From the NCBI GenBank assembly GCA_019217005.1, contig JAHBNG010000044.1, positions 1 to 64,000 on the forward strand: a DNA stretch of 64,000 nt. Reading direction: 5' to 3'. Position 1 is the first letter of the stretch; every line of letters begins with the position of its first letter. Position numbers and translations under genes: made by a program. The stretch is from Chloroflexi bacterium TSY (GTDB lineage: Bacteria > Chloroflexota > Anaerolineae > Caldilineales > Caldilineaceae). The notes under the pieces are model-generated. The model had not been told where the DNA came from, ran no database searches, and saw only the letters and a list, made by a program, of their open reading frames with translations. Below are positions 17,947-27,125 of this stretch, piece after piece.

Positions 17947-19143
17947 ATGTCGACGATTGTTAGTAATCTCTTCAGACGCAAATTACCTGGTGTGGAATTA
18001 CAGGAACGGATTTTCGAGGAGTCTGACGAATATTTTCGGGCAGGGCAGTGGCAATTGGTCTGGTGGAAGTTCAAGCGACATCGGTTGGCCCAAATGGCAC
18101 TTTGGATATTGATTGTCTTTTACCTTGTTGCTCTCTTTGCGCATTTTGTAGCACCCCACGATCCTCTGACTCGCTACAAAGATTTGGCCTCGTCACCACC
18201 AACCAAGATTCGCATTTATGATGTGGTTTCCAAAACATATACGTGGCCTTTTGTCTACACCATTGTGCGCGGTCGGGATCCAGTCACGGCCCGTCCGGTT
18301 TATAAGGCCAACGCAGCAGAAATGAATCCCATTCGCTTCTTTGTACGCGGCGATAGCTACAATTTCTTTGGACTGTTCGAAACAAATATGCATCTTTTTG
18401 GAACCCAAGTCACGAGGACCGAAGATGATGAACTCGTGGGGATGCCGCTCTTTATCTTTGGCACGGACAGAATTGGACGTGATGTCTTTTCACGTATTGT
18501 CCACGGCGCACGAGTCTCCATGACGGTCGGGCTCATTGGCGTTGCCATGAGTTTTATCATCGGTCTATTGTTGGGTGGTATCTCCGGCTATTTCGGCGGT
18601 GCAATAGACGAGATCATTCAGCGCATCATCGATCTGCTTGTCTCCCTGCCTGCAATTCCGCTTTGGATGTCGCTTGCGGCGGCCCTCCCCCAAGAGTGGA
18701 CCAATCTACAGCTCTACTTTGCCATTACACTGATTTTATCCGTCCTTGGTTGGACCACGCTGGCCCGCGTTGTACGGGGTAAAATTCTCAGCTTGCGGGA
18801 AGAGGATTTTGTCATGGCGGCTCGGCTGGATGGGGAGAGTGAGTGGACGATTATCACCAAATATCTGCTGCCTGGCTTTGCCAGCTACATCATTGTTTCC
18901 TTGACAATCGCCATTCCCAATATGATTTTGGGCGAAACGGCGCTCAGTTTTTTGGGGATCGGTCTCAAGTCACCGACCATCAGTTGGGGCGTCATGCTGC
19001 AGGACGCACAGAACATTATGTCTGTCGCGCAATTGCCTTGGACCTTGTGGCCTGTGGTTTTTGTGGTTATTGTGGTTATTGCAGTCTTGATGTTTAACTT
19101 CCTAGGCGATGGAATGCGGGATGCGGCAGATCCATATCATTAG
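17947..19143 (+). CDS. ABC transporter permease, OppC/DppC type (398 aa)
   Basis: A long OppC-type permease. After a soluble N-terminus (residues 1-55) comes membrane helix MALWILIVFYLVALFAHFVAPHDP, then a periplasmic insertion of about 100 residues, then IFGTDRIGRDVFSRIVHGARVSMTVGLIG and the EAA loop EEDFVMAARLDGESEWTIITKYLLPG. The insertion explains the length relative to ordinary 280-300 aa OppC proteins. The start codon lies three bases after the end of the MITE, so its normal upstream context (expected: binding protein and OppB permease) has been replaced. OppD and OppF follow on the same strand. Confidence 0.92.
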   Translation: MSTIVSNLFRRKLPGVELQERIFEESDEYFRAGQWQLVWWKFKRHRLAQMALWILIVFYLVALFAHFVAPHDPLTRYKDLASSPPTKIRIYDVVSKTYTWPFVYTIVRGRDPVTARPVYKANAAEMNPIRFFVRGDSYNFFGLFETNMHLFGTQVTRTEDDELVGMPLFIFGTDRIGRDVFSRIVHGARVSMTVGLIGVAMSFIIGLLLGGISGYFGGAIDEIIQRIIDLLVSLPAIPLWMSLAAALPQEWTNLQLYFAITLILSVLGWTTLARVVRGKILSLREEDFVMAARLDGESEWTIITKYLLPGFASYIIVSLTIAIPNMILGETALSFLGIGLKSPTISWGVMLQDAQNIMSVAQLPWTLWPVVFVVIVVIAVLMFNFLGDGMRDAADPYH

Positions 19144-19233
19144 CATATATTGGGAACTGGGAACTCGGGATTGGGTGGTCCAAAGTCCTCAATCTCTAAT
19201 CCCCACTCCCCAAGCACAGATTGGTTATCCAGT

Positions 19234-20271
19234 ATGGTACCGAACGAAGGTTCGCAAGAGATCCTTTTAGAAATTAAGAATCTGAAAACCTATTTTGAGC
19301 TAGATGAGGGCACGGTCCGTGCTGTCAATGGCGTCGACATGGAGATCAAGCGAGGTCAAGTTGTAGGGGTTGTGGGTGAGAGTGGTTGTGGCAAAAGCAT
19401 GACGGCAATGTCGATCATGCGGCTGATTCCGCCACCGGGTCAAATTGCAGAAGGTGAGATCCGCTTTCACAGACAGCAAAACGGCATCTCTAATGGCACC
19501 GACGTCATTGATCTGGCGAGCCTCCATCCCAACGGCAGCGAAATTCGGGGCATTCGCGGGAACCAGATATCAATGGTGTTTCAAGAGCCAATGACGGCAC
19601 TTAGCCCGGTACGGACCGTGGGCAAGCAGATTACAGAGGCGATTCGTCTGCATCAACATGTAAGCAACGCAGAGGCTCGTGAAATTGCAATCGACACGCT
19701 GGCACGTGTCAAAATGCCAAATCCTGCTCATCGGATGGATGACTATCCCTTTCAGCTTAGTGGTGGAATGAGACAGCGGGCGGTTATAGCGATGGCTCTT
19801 ACTTGCCGGCCTCACTTATTGATTGCCGATGAACCAACCACTGCCCTCGATGTGACGACAGAAGCGCAAATTCTGGACGTGATGCGCGAGCTCCAAGCCG
19901 AATCCGATATGGCCATTATGTATATTACCCACAATTTGGGTGTTGTGGCCGAAATGGCCGAGGAAGTCGTTGTGATGTATTTGGGCAAAGTGGTCGAGCA
20001 TACCGATGTGGAATCGATTTTCTATAATCCAAAGCATCCATATACAAAAGGTCTGCTCAACTCGATTCCACGTCTGGAAGACATTGTAGCGGGTCAAAAG
20101 AAAAAGCTAAATGCCATCGAAGGCATGATTCCGAGCCCGTATAAGCGGCTCTCAGGTTGTGCCTTTCATCCGCGCTGTCCAGACTTCATCCCAGGCGTTT
20201 GTGATCAAAAAGAACCAGAACTAATCCAGCTCGAGCCCAATCACGCTGTACGGTGTCATTTGTATTCGTAA
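19234..20271 (+). CDS. oppD: Oligopeptide ABC transporter ATPase, OppD type
   Basis: Cytoplasmic ATPase of a peptide importer, about 345 aa from the ATG at 19234. Walker A is GESGCGKSMTAMS, the Q-loop lies near MVFQEPMTALSPV, the signature is LSGGMRQRAVIAMAL, and Walker B with switch is LLIADEPTTALDVT followed by ITHNLGVVA. The C-terminal CAFHPRCPDFIPGVCDQKEPEL is the cysteine-rich oligopeptide/dipeptide tail that can carry an iron-sulfur cluster. The frame is open from 19150, but those extra residues come from a low-complexity spacer, so I use the internal Met. Partner of the OppF-type gene downstream. Confidence 0.93.
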   Translation: MVPNEGSQEILLEIKNLKTYFELDEGTVRAVNGVDMEIKRGQVVGVVGESGCGKSMTAMSIMRLIPPPGQIAEGEIRFHRQQNGISNGTDVIDLASLHPNGSEIRGIRGNQISMVFQEPMTALSPVRTVGKQITEAIRLHQHVSNAEAREIAIDTLARVKMPNPAHRMDDYPFQLSGGMRQRAVIAMALTCRPHLLIADEPTTALDVTTEAQILDVMRELQAESDMAIMYITHNLGVVAEMAEEVVVMYLGKVVEHTDVESIFYNPKHPYTKGLLNSIPRLEDIVAGQKKKLNAIEGMIPSPYKRLSGCAFHPRCPDFIPGVCDQKEPELIQLEPNHAVRCHLYS

Positions 20272-20282
20272 AACACTCAACA

Positions 20283-20361
20283 GGTATGCCCCAAAGTGTG
20301 TTAATGAAGACCACTCAGTCGGAGAATCTGCCCTATTTTTGCACACTTTGTGGTACATGCC
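20283..20361. repeat. Palindromic intergenic repeat, copy 1 of 3
   Basis: An imperfect hairpin whose arms read GGTATGCCCCAAAGTGTG and CACACTTTGTGGTACATGCC around a centre containing CTCAGTCGGAGAA. Related copies lie at 36008-36079 and 37136-37211. It separates oppD and oppF. Confidence 0.75.
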
Positions 20362-20375
20362 CAAAACGATAGAAT

Positions 20376-21425
20376 ATGTCAACTCAAAATGGAAGTGATT
20401 CGCAGGATTCTCTGCTGAAAATTAAGAATCTAAAGAAATATTTTCCCATCACTCGTGGTTTTTTCAAGCGCACGGTCGGTTATGTCAAGGCAGTCGATGA
20501 TGTGAGTTTGCAGGTCCAGGAAGGCGAAACATTGGGTTTGGTGGGCGAAAGTGGATGTGGCAAGACCACGACGGGTCGCATGATTTTGCGTGCGATCACA
20601 CCAACTGAAGGTGATATTTTGTATCGCGACCCAGCGTTGGGACAGGTCAATATTTCAGAGTTAGATGAGCAGAATCTGAAACAAGTACGCCGTAACATGC
20701 GTATGATCTTTCAGGATCCCCATGCCTCTTTGAATCCGCGCATGACGTTGCTCGAGTTAGTTGGAGCACCGCTACGCGCCATGAATTTAGCAAGGGGGTC
20801 AGAGTTAGAAGATCGCGTGGCCGATATTTTGCGTTTAGTTGGCTTGGCCCCCGAGTTTATGCGCCGCTACCCTCATGCCTTTAGCGGCGGTCAACGTCAA
20901 CGGATCGGGATTGCCCGTGCGCTCGTCTCAAATCCCAACCTGGTTGTAGCCGATGAGCCGGTGTCGGCATTGGATGTTTCGGTCCAGGCCCAGATTCTTA
21001 ATTTGCTCCAAGAGTTACAAGAACAGATGGGGCTGACCTATGTCTTCGTCGCTCATGATCTAAGCGTGGTGGCCCATCTTTCTGATCGGGTAGCAGTTAT
21101 GTATGTAGGAAAAATCGTCGAATTGGCGCCTACGATCGACCTCTTCACCAGGCCCAAACACCCATATACAGAGGCACTGATGTCGGCGATCCCCAAACCA
21201 GATCCCAAACGCAGAGGGGATACGCGTGTTGTCCTTGAAGGAGAGGTGGCCAATCCAGCCAATCCGCCTTCTGGCTGCTATTTTCATCCTCGTTGTGTCT
21301 ATGCGAAGGATATCTGCAAGCAAGAGGAACCAGCTTGGCAAGAAGTCAGCTCAGAGCACTATGCGAAGTGTCATTTTGCGACAGAGTTGGAATTGGTGGG
21401 AGCTGTTGGGGTTAATAGTCGATAG
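20376..21425 (+). CDS. oppF: Oligopeptide ABC transporter ATPase, OppF type
   Basis: Second ATPase of the importer, 349 aa. It starts with [32 protein letters not shown], an arrangement typical of OppF. Walker A is [14 protein letters not shown], the signature is [15 protein letters not shown], Walker B is [16 protein letters not shown] and the H-loop is FVAHDLSVV. The C-terminal Cys-rich tail ([20 protein letters not shown]) is present. It forms the heterodimeric motor with OppD. The cluster lacks a binding protein and an OppB permease, which suggests that the operon was cut by the rearrangement at 17.7-17.9 kb or that these ATPases serve permeases elsewhere. Confidence 0.94.
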   Translation: MSTQNGSDSQDSLLKIKNLKKYFPITRGFFKRTVGYVKAVDDVSLQVQEGETLGLVGESGCGKTTTGRMILRAITPTEGDILYRDPALGQVNISELDEQNLKQVRRNMRMIFQDPHASLNPRMTLLELVGAPLRAMNLARGSELEDRVADILRLVGLAPEFMRRYPHAFSGGQRQRIGIARALVSNPNLVVADEPVSALDVSVQAQILNLLQELQEQMGLTYVFVAHDLSVVAHLSDRVAVMYVGKIVELAPTIDLFTRPKHPYTEALMSAIPKPDPKRRGDTRVVLEGEVANPANPPSGCYFHPRCVYAKDICKQEEPAWQEVSSEHYAKCHFATELELVGAVGVNSR

Positions 21426-21490
21426 TTGATAATGGATGGTGCACAGTAAGAATTGTCATTGGCGATCAGGGGAGATGTGGATGGTGAAAT

Positions 21491-21850
21491 GTGGATAACT
21501 TTGGGGTAAGTCGATGGGAAATAGCGAGACAACTTGCTATCTCCTATACATTCTGGCTGATTACTTGTGCGATTGGTGTTCTTAACTTTATCACGCTACG
21601 TCCAGCTATTCGCTCTTTCGCCGTTGTTTTAGGAGCCGACAGGTGGACGTTGCCTGCCATTGAGCGCTTTTCTATCATCTTCATGGGCATCGGAGTACTT
21701 GTATTTATACTCTGGTATGAGAATCGCTATCGCACAGAAATGCGCCGTGGCTTTCGTCACCTGTTGCGGCTCTTTGGAAGGGTAACCGGATGGCAGCTCG
21801 TTCTTTTGATTGTATCTGCTGCTTTTGTCCTGATTCCACTTTATTTTTGA
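21491..21850 (+). CDS. Small membrane protein of unknown function (119 aa)
   Basis: Three hydrophobic segments are visible: residues about 15-35 (LAISYTFWLITCAIGVLNFI), 60-80 (FSIIFMGIGVLVFILWYE) and 98-118 (GWQLVLLIVSAAFVLIPLYF), with a basic loop (RYRTEMRRGFRHLLRLFGR) between the second and third. The start is a GTG at 21491. No family is recognised. It lies between oppF and the insertion sequence on the same strand, so it may be co-transcribed with the transporter genes. Confidence 0.5.
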   Translation: MDNFGVSRWEIARQLAISYTFWLITCAIGVLNFITLRPAIRSFAVVLGADRWTLPAIERFSIIFMGIGVLVFILWYENRYRTEMRRGFRHLLRLFGRVTGWQLVLLIVSAAFVLIPLYF

Positions 21851-21861
21851 ATAGAAAATTA

Positions 21862-23365
21862 CTTTACTTTCTGGTAAAAGAAAAGAGATGAGGTGAGAAA
21901 TGTGACAAAAAGCGGTTAGCAGTTCATCCTAAAGGTAGCGAAACCAAAAAGGAGGAAGGAATGCTAACCGCGCCAGAAATAACTATAGCAGTACTGATGA
22001 ATGTATTGCAAGTAACGCCGGTGGGAACAAACGTAAATGTAATGCGTCTGATGTGGGCGATGATGAATGGGTCGTTTCTGAAAAGTCGAGGAGCAATCCA
22101 TAGTGGATTGAGTGAAAGCGGGTTTGAAGATGAGGAGCTCCGGCGAAGCTGGTGGAGCTTTCGATATGGATCATGGGATATTGCAAGCCTGCTCTCATCG
22201 TGGCAAGAAGAAGTGGAGTGGAAAGGGGAATGGGAGGCAAAAAAGTTAGAAGGATACCGAGTGAAAAGCATAGATATCACAGGGTTCTGGCGACCGAAGC
22301 TGCAAGGGAAAGTGAACCGACTCTATAACTCAACGGCTCGTCGGGCATTGCCCGCGCTCATCTTTGGAGTGATGATAAGCTCGGGGGAGATAGGCGGGAA
22401 ACGAGTGCCACTGCTCAAGGCAATCATGAGATGCGAGGTAGGCACAAAGGAAAGTGAGTTTCGGAAAAAGCTGCTGAAAGAGACCAAGAAATCACTGGAG
22501 TCAGACGAAGTGGCGGTGGTCGATGCCGGGTTTACAATCAGAGAAATGCTAGAAAGCGACGTCGACCGATTTGTCCTTCGGGAAGCGATTAACTGCACAG
22601 CGCGCCGCAATGAGTTACCCGAACGTAAGGAAAAAGGCAGACCACCCGAATATGGTGATATTGTGCGTCCGCTCTCTCGATGCTATAGGGGAAAGCGACT
22701 CGAGGCCACAACTCCAGACTCGTTTGGTCAATTTGTCTATAGTGGTCGCCTGATTCGCTATCAAGCATGGCACAATCTCGTCCCCAGGACAACCAAGGTG
22801 GATACAGCCAACCGCACCTATTCGATTTACGTCTTTCAGGATCCTGCTTATCACACACCTTTGGTTCTGGCGACCGTCATGGCTTTACAAGCTGAAACCA
22901 TTTATCTTTTCTCTCTGGAGCGCTGGCCTGTTGAACATCCCCCCTTGGCTTCCAAGCAGATGATTGGCTTACATCGTCAATTTGTTCATGCCGATGAGGC
23001 TTGCTTCCGCTTACCTGAACTGGGGCTGCTTGCTGGCAATCTTCTTTCCCATTTAGCCGCTTCTCTTCCTCCCATACCGACTGGCTACTGGGATCGAGAG
23101 CCTCAAGCCACTCCCGGCAGGCTGCGCCGCGTTCTCTCGAGTGCTCTTTTTCCAACTCCCGACCAACTCGACCCTGACTTTCGGAAAAAGGCCTCGGTTT
23201 CACACCATTTACCTAAAGGCGTTCTCGCTCATCGCCGCCTCAATGCCGCTGCTTAAACTAGCCGAGCACTATTTTTACATTTTATCCCGTTTTTTCAGGG
23301 TGGATTCTTTTTTCCGCCCCTTTCGGTTTGCCCTTTGTCACTCAAGCCTTTACCAGAAAGTAAAG
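21862..23365 (+). mobile_element. Insertion sequence, complete copy (about 1.5 kb, 5-bp target duplication)
   Basis: Ends CTTTACTTTCTGGTAAA and TTTACCAGAAAGTAAAG are perfect 17-bp terminal inverted repeats. The direct repeat AATTA flanks both sides (21857-21861 and 23366-23370). One transposase gene fills the element. A second, damaged copy lies inverted at 42403-43890. The family is an IS4/IS701-like DDE type by transposase pattern; I cannot name the group. Confidence 0.93.
21961..23256 (+). CDS. DDE transposase of the 1.5-kb IS
   Basis: A 431-residue transposase, apparently intact. Likely catalytic residues are the Asp in VKSIDITGFWRP (about residue 101), the Asp in VAVVDAGFTIREML (about 184) and the Glu in ERWPVEHPPLASKQ, a form of the RW-x-(I/V)-E motif seen in IS4 and IS701-type enzymes. 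The C-terminus is basic (HLPKGVLAHRRLNAAA). It cuts and pastes the element; the second copy at 42.4 kb was probably made by this or a sister enzyme. The start ATG follows AAGGAGGAAGGA, a strong ribosome site. Confidence 0.9.
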   Translation: MLTAPEITIAVLMNVLQVTPVGTNVNVMRLMWAMMNGSFLKSRGAIHSGLSESGFEDEELRRSWWSFRYGSWDIASLLSSWQEEVEWKGEWEAKKLEGYRVKSIDITGFWRPKLQGKVNRLYNSTARRALPALIFGVMISSGEIGGKRVPLLKAIMRCEVGTKESEFRKKLLKETKKSLESDEVAVVDAGFTIREMLESDVDRFVLREAINCTARRNELPERKEKGRPPEYGDIVRPLSRCYRGKRLEATTPDSFGQFVYSGRLIRYQAWHNLVPRTTKVDTANRTYSIYVFQDPAYHTPLVLATVMALQAETIYLFSLERWPVEHPPLASKQMIGLHRQFVHADEACFRLPELGLLAGNLLSHLAASLPPIPTGYWDREPQATPGRLRRVLSSALFPTPDQLDPDFRKKASVSHHLPKGVLAHRRLNAAA

Positions 23366-23367
23366 AA

Positions 23368-24342
23368 TTATCCATGATTGTTTGAGCTTTCTACTTGATC
23401 CGTAAATCCGCTTCCCTTTTCCTCTAATCTCTTCTCCAGTGCTGTAATCCGCGCTCCTTGAGTCACAATCAACTCCGCCAGAAAACCGACCAAAATCAAC
23501 AACACACTAATGATGGTTAAAATACCAGCAGCAATAAAAATTGGGCGTTTTTGGGTATCCGTCGCTACATACAGAATGGCTAGGAAGAGAAAGATAGCGG
23601 AGCTGATAACAAGCCCTGTAAGCCCTAAGCCGCCAAAAAAACGCATGGGCGCCTGGCTGAATGTTAAAAGGAATTTCAACACCAACACATCCAATAGGCT
23701 AATAGGGATACGGGCAAAGCCAAATTTGCTGTTCCCAGCAGGACGAGGTTGGTAGTGAGTCTTAACCTCGCCGATGCGAAATCCCTGATGAGCAGCGATC
23801 ATCAAAATAAAACGATGCCAATCACTTCGTAGAGGGGGCAGGCTCACAATCACCTCTCGGCGCATGGCCTTGATCCAGTTGCCGTCGTGGACAGCGACAC
23901 CTGCAAGATGGCGCATGATGAAATTATAGATCTGGCTGGCCAGAACCTTACCATCTTTGCGCCCTTGACGCCAACCAGCAACAATGTCGAGGTCAGCCTC
24001 TTCCATATGATTGACAAGAGCAGGGATATCGTAGAGCGGATCGGATTCCATATCGGCAGGGATCAGAATCACAATATCGCCCGTGCTGGCACTAAACATC
24101 TGTTGGAGGGCAGCTGTCATCCCCATCCCACGGCGATGAGTAAAAACATGAACTTGTTCAAAACGGTTAGCTAGCTCGAAAAGGACCGATGCCGTTCCGT
24201 CTGTACTGCCATCGTTGACCACCAAAACCTCGCCAGAACGTTGCAATTCGTCAATGGCTTGTAAGCTACGCACAATGACTTGAGCAACAGAATCTTCTTC
24301 ATTGCGGGCGGGAACGACAATCGAGATTGATGCGGAGTGCAT
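23368..24342 (-). CDS. Glycosyltransferase family 2 with C-terminal membrane anchors
   Basis: A 324-residue GT-A enzyme. The N-terminus [18 protein letters not shown] is the nucleotide-sugar strand, [16 protein letters not shown] is the classic GT2 motif, and [20 protein letters not shown] holds the DxD-like metal site. Two membrane helices follow near residues 225-250 and 260-285 ([16 protein letters not shown] and [25 protein letters not shown]), as in dolichyl/undecaprenyl-phosphate sugar transferases of the DPM1/GtrB type. The start lies three bases after the stop of the aminotransferase gene, so the two are translated together and act on surface-glycan precursors. The IS ends just past its stop codon. 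Confidence 0.92.
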   Translation of the reverse strand: MHSASISIVVPARNEEDSVAQVIVRSLQAIDELQRSGEVLVVNDGSTDGTASVLFELANRFEQVHVFTHRRGMGMTAALQQMFSASTGDIVILIPADMESDPLYDIPALVNHMEEADLDIVAGWRQGRKDGKVLASQIYNFIMRHLAGVAVHDGNWIKAMRREVIVSLPPLRSDWHRFILMIAAHQGFRIGEVKTHYQPRPAGNSKFGFARIPISLLDVLVLKFLLTFSQAPMRFFGGLGLTGLVISSAIFLFLAILYVATDTQKRPIFIAAGILTIISVLLILVGFLAELIVTQGARITALEKRLEEKGSGFTDQVESSNNHG

Positions 24343-24344
24343 GA

Positions 24345-25544
24345 TTATGAATAGGTTTGGGCAAACTGCTGGATTGCCTCTACAACCCTATCCTGTTGTG
24401 CATCTGTCATCTCGGGATAAAGCGGCAGACTCAAACAAGTATCAGATACAGTTTCTGTTACAGGGAAATCCCCTTTAACATAGTTTAGATCCTGGTAGGC
24501 AGGTTGTAAATGGAGAGGAACCGGATAATGAATGCCGACACTAATATCATTGTCTTGTAAGTAGTCTCGTAGATGATCTCGCAAAGGGGTGCAAACGACG
24601 TAAAGATGCCAAGCCGGTTCTGCTTGTATTGCAACAAAAGGAAGAACAAGAGAAGCTCCAGATTCAATAGTATCCAGAGGAGAACTCTCGTGCGTTCCAT
24701 TCTCGAGTGCTAAGGGAGTTAGCAACTCATCATAGCGAGCAGCAAGGCGTCGGCGCGCAGTCGTCCATCTCTCCAAGTAGGGCAACTTTGCTCGCAAAAT
24801 CGCCGCTTGCAGCGTATCGATCCGGTCACCATATCCTTTTTGTTCGTGCAGATATTTCTCAGTTCGGCCATGATTGCGCAGCAATCTTACTTGGTCGGCG
24901 ATGGCACGATTGTTGGTCACCACCGCCCCGGCATCGCCATATGCGCCAAGATTCTTGCCGGGATAAAAACTAAAGCAAGCGGCATCTGCCAATGTGCCTG
25001 CCAACTTTCCTTGCCAAGTTGCACCATGCGCCTGAGCGGCATCTTCGATCACCCATATTTTTTGTTCATCCACCCCATTTTGATGCGCATATTCACGTAG
25101 CACAACATCAATATTCGTCATATCGGCAGGCTGACCATAAATGTGAACTGGAATGATCGCACGTGTCCGCGGCGTTAATTTATCACGCAGCTTTTGTGGA
25201 TCCATATTATAGGTCTGGGAATCGATGTCCACAAAAACCGGCGTTGCACCCACTGCGCTAATTGCCTCGACCGTCGCAATGAAAGTATGTGCAACAGTAA
25301 TGACCTCATCATCTGGACCAACATTCATCGCGCGTAGGGTTAGCTCAAGCGCACTTGTTCCACTACTCACACCGACACAGTTCGTTGCACCACAGAACTG
25401 GGCAAACTCATCCTCAAATTTGGCCACATCTGGCCCCATAATGAAGCTGGTTGTATCAATTACTCGCTGGATTGCCTGGTCGATATCTGACTGGATCGAA
25501 TGATATTGAGCAGTCAAATCAACCAAAGGAATTGTCTGACTCAT
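24345..25544 (-). CDS. DegT/DnrJ/EryC1/StrS-family sugar aminotransferase
   Basis: A PLP-dependent aminotransferase of about 400 aa that converts a keto-sugar nucleotide to an amino sugar. Seen: [21 protein letters not shown] at the start, [24 protein letters not shown] (PLP phosphate site), [15 protein letters not shown] (Asp that pairs with the pyridine nitrogen) and [21 protein letters not shown] with the Schiff-base Lys. The C-terminus ([16 protein letters not shown]) is typical. I start at 25544 rather than 25604, because the upstream residues belong to the intergenic sequence near the MITE. First gene of a two-gene unit with the GT2 enzyme. Confidence 0.93.
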   Translation of the reverse strand: MSQTIPLVDLTAQYHSIQSDIDQAIQRVIDTTSFIMGPDVAKFEDEFAQFCGATNCVGVSSGTSALELTLRAMNVGPDDEVITVAHTFIATVEAISAVGATPVFVDIDSQTYNMDPQKLRDKLTPRTRAIIPVHIYGQPADMTNIDVVLREYAHQNGVDEQKIWVIEDAAQAHGATWQGKLAGTLADAACFSFYPGKNLGAYGDAGAVVTNNRAIADQVRLLRNHGRTEKYLHEQKGYGDRIDTLQAAILRAKLPYLERWTTARRRLAARYDELLTPLALENGTHESSPLDTIESGASLVLPFVAIQAEPAWHLYVVCTPLRDHLRDYLQDNDISVGIHYPVPLHLQPAYQDLNYVKGDFPVTETVSDTCLSLPLYPEMTDAQQDRVVEAIQQFAQTYS

Positions 25545-25587
25545 CGTTATATTATACGATAACCATTGTGAGAAACCCAAAATCCCT

Positions 25588-25812
25588 AGACTCAGTAGAT
25601 CCAAATTTCAGGTTTTGAGAGAGAATTCTGGCTAAACAGTTGACATAAATACAAATTTGCCGGTCGATATCTAGTTTTTGCGTTAGATTTGGGCGATTTT
25701 CAGATATGAAATAGGTTGTTTTCTGTAACCGAAATCTGAATAAATGACTCCAAAATCCCTGCAATCTCGACTGAAAATCGCCAAAAACGCCAAATTTGGA
25801 TCTACTGAGACT
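25588..25812 (+). mobile_element. MITE family 2, copy b (225 bp)
   Basis: Nearly identical to 17720-17944 and in the same orientation, with the same terminal inverted repeats. It lies between the aminotransferase start and the ATPase gene, whose C-terminus it replaces. The flanks share only CCT, so a target duplication is not convincing. The two copies form direct repeats around 7.6 kb. Confidence 0.85.
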
Positions 25813-27125
25813 CCTCCATAATGGGGAATATTATCAAATTCCCGTTGAGCAGCGGCCAATTCCTCCTGAACCCGACTGATTTTCTGGGTCAATTCGGAGG
25901 CCCCTTGTTGGCCAGCGCTCGCATACTCCGTCTGAAGTGTTGCCAGGCTTGCCTGGAGGCGACTGATTTCTGCCGTTAAATAAGAAAGCTCATTTTGACG
26001 TCCAACCAGGAGCAGCGCTTCCATATTCTTATCATCCAAGACTGATTCTAATTCATGGCCCAGTTCGTCCTGATTTTCTTGCAGCCAGCGCCGCAAAAAC
26101 TCATTGCCCACCGCCCATTTCCCATATGAGTTGCGCAAGTAACCAAGTTTTTCCAAACAATATACAAACATGCGCAATCTTTCTGGAGTTTCGTCAGCCA
26201 GTTCTGTAATAATATCCTGATCACTTGCCAATGTGCGTTGCGAGACGGCCAGAAGAATCCGGCGTTCAATCGTCGACAAATGTTGAAAGTCGATTTGAAA
26301 AAAGCCTGCCAGGAGATGATCTGCACTCAGATCGTAATCGTTTGGTGCTCGCAAACAGCCTTTGTTCTCCGCTTCATCTTCAGCAACAAATAGACGCTGA
26401 CAAAGATATTGGATCAAGTAGGGGTGTCGATTGGTGTGCAGCAGCACATCTTCCAAAATCGTTTTTTCGACCGAAACAGGATGCACACTTTGTTGTTGTT
26501 GAACCAATGCGGTAGAAGCTTCAGGATCCATGCTCCATAGGTTTGCGAGGCTAAAACCAAAGAGAAAGGGGCTAGTTTCCCAATCTGTTGCGATATCATT
26601 GAGTTGAGATAATAATTTCGTCGATGTAATGACCGTGCGAAGTCGCCCGTTCTGAAAAGCTTTGCGCAGGCGGGCCAGCCATTTGGATTCATGACGTCCG
26701 ATCTGAATGAGTACTTCGGCTTCATCAATTAAGAGAAAGAGACGCTTACCGTGCTCTGAAAGTGTCCGATTAATGCGTCGCAGAATCGCAACGGCATCTT
26801 TATTTTCTAATGGGTCAATATCAACGCCGACTGTGTAAAAACGCTCCGCAACATCTTCTAGAGCAAGAAATAGCTCATAAGAAAGATCGTCAAATGATTC
26901 ACACCCCTGCAGGTCCCAAAAGAGTGGAACAAGCTCGCTCGTTTGGGTATCGGTCTCTAACTCCAATTGACGAAGCAAAGAGGTCTTACCCATTCGTCGT
27001 GTCCCGACAACCCAGACAGCCGGATCTTCGACATCTAATAAATAATTGATGAGACGGCGGCGGCCATAATGGTCTCGACCTCGAACCCAGCGGCCAGCGA
27101 TATATGGAATACGCATACGATTCAT
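25683..27125 (-). CDS. STAND/AAA-type ATPase, C-terminus replaced by MITE sequence
   Basis: The start is the ATG at 27125, which overlaps the stop of the upstream gene (ATGA), so translation is coupled. Walker [12 protein letters not shown] is at residues 41-51, Walker B is [11 protein letters not shown], and sensor-like TSTKLLSQL follows. The rest resembles the archaeal/bacterial AAA ATPase group with a C-terminal winged helix ([39 protein letters not shown]). A coiled coil follows ([23 protein letters not shown] and [22 protein letters not shown]). After about 437 residues the frame enters the MITE and ends 43 codons later. The native C-terminus is missing. It probably works with the receptor-like ATPase encoded upstream. 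Confidence 0.75.
   Translation of the reverse strand: MNRMRIPYIAGRWVRGRDHYGRRRLINYLLDVEDPAVWVVGTRRMGKTSLLRQLELETDTQTSELVPLFWDLQGCESFDDLSYELFLALEDVAERFYTVGVDIDPLENKDAVAILRRINRTLSEHGKRLFLLIDEAEVLIQIGRHESKWLARLRKAFQNGRLRTVITSTKLLSQLNDIATDWETSPFLFGFSLANLWSMDPEASTALVQQQQSVHPVSVEKTILEDVLLHTNRHPYLIQYLCQRLFVAEDEAENKGCLRAPNDYDLSADHLLAGFFQIDFQHLSTIERRILLAVSQRTLASDQDIITELADETPERLRMFVYCLEKLGYLRNSYGKWAVGNEFLRRWLQENQDELGHELESVLDDKNMEALLLVGRQNELSYLTAEISRLQASLATLQTEYASAGQQGASELTQKISRVQEELAAAQREFDNIPHYGGVSVDPNLAFLAIFSRDCRDFGVIYSDFGYRKQPISYLKIAQI

Noticed and set aside
19150..19233. Extended OppD N-terminus
   Set aside because: Low-complexity spacer sequence; ATP-binding domain homology starts just after the Met at 19234.
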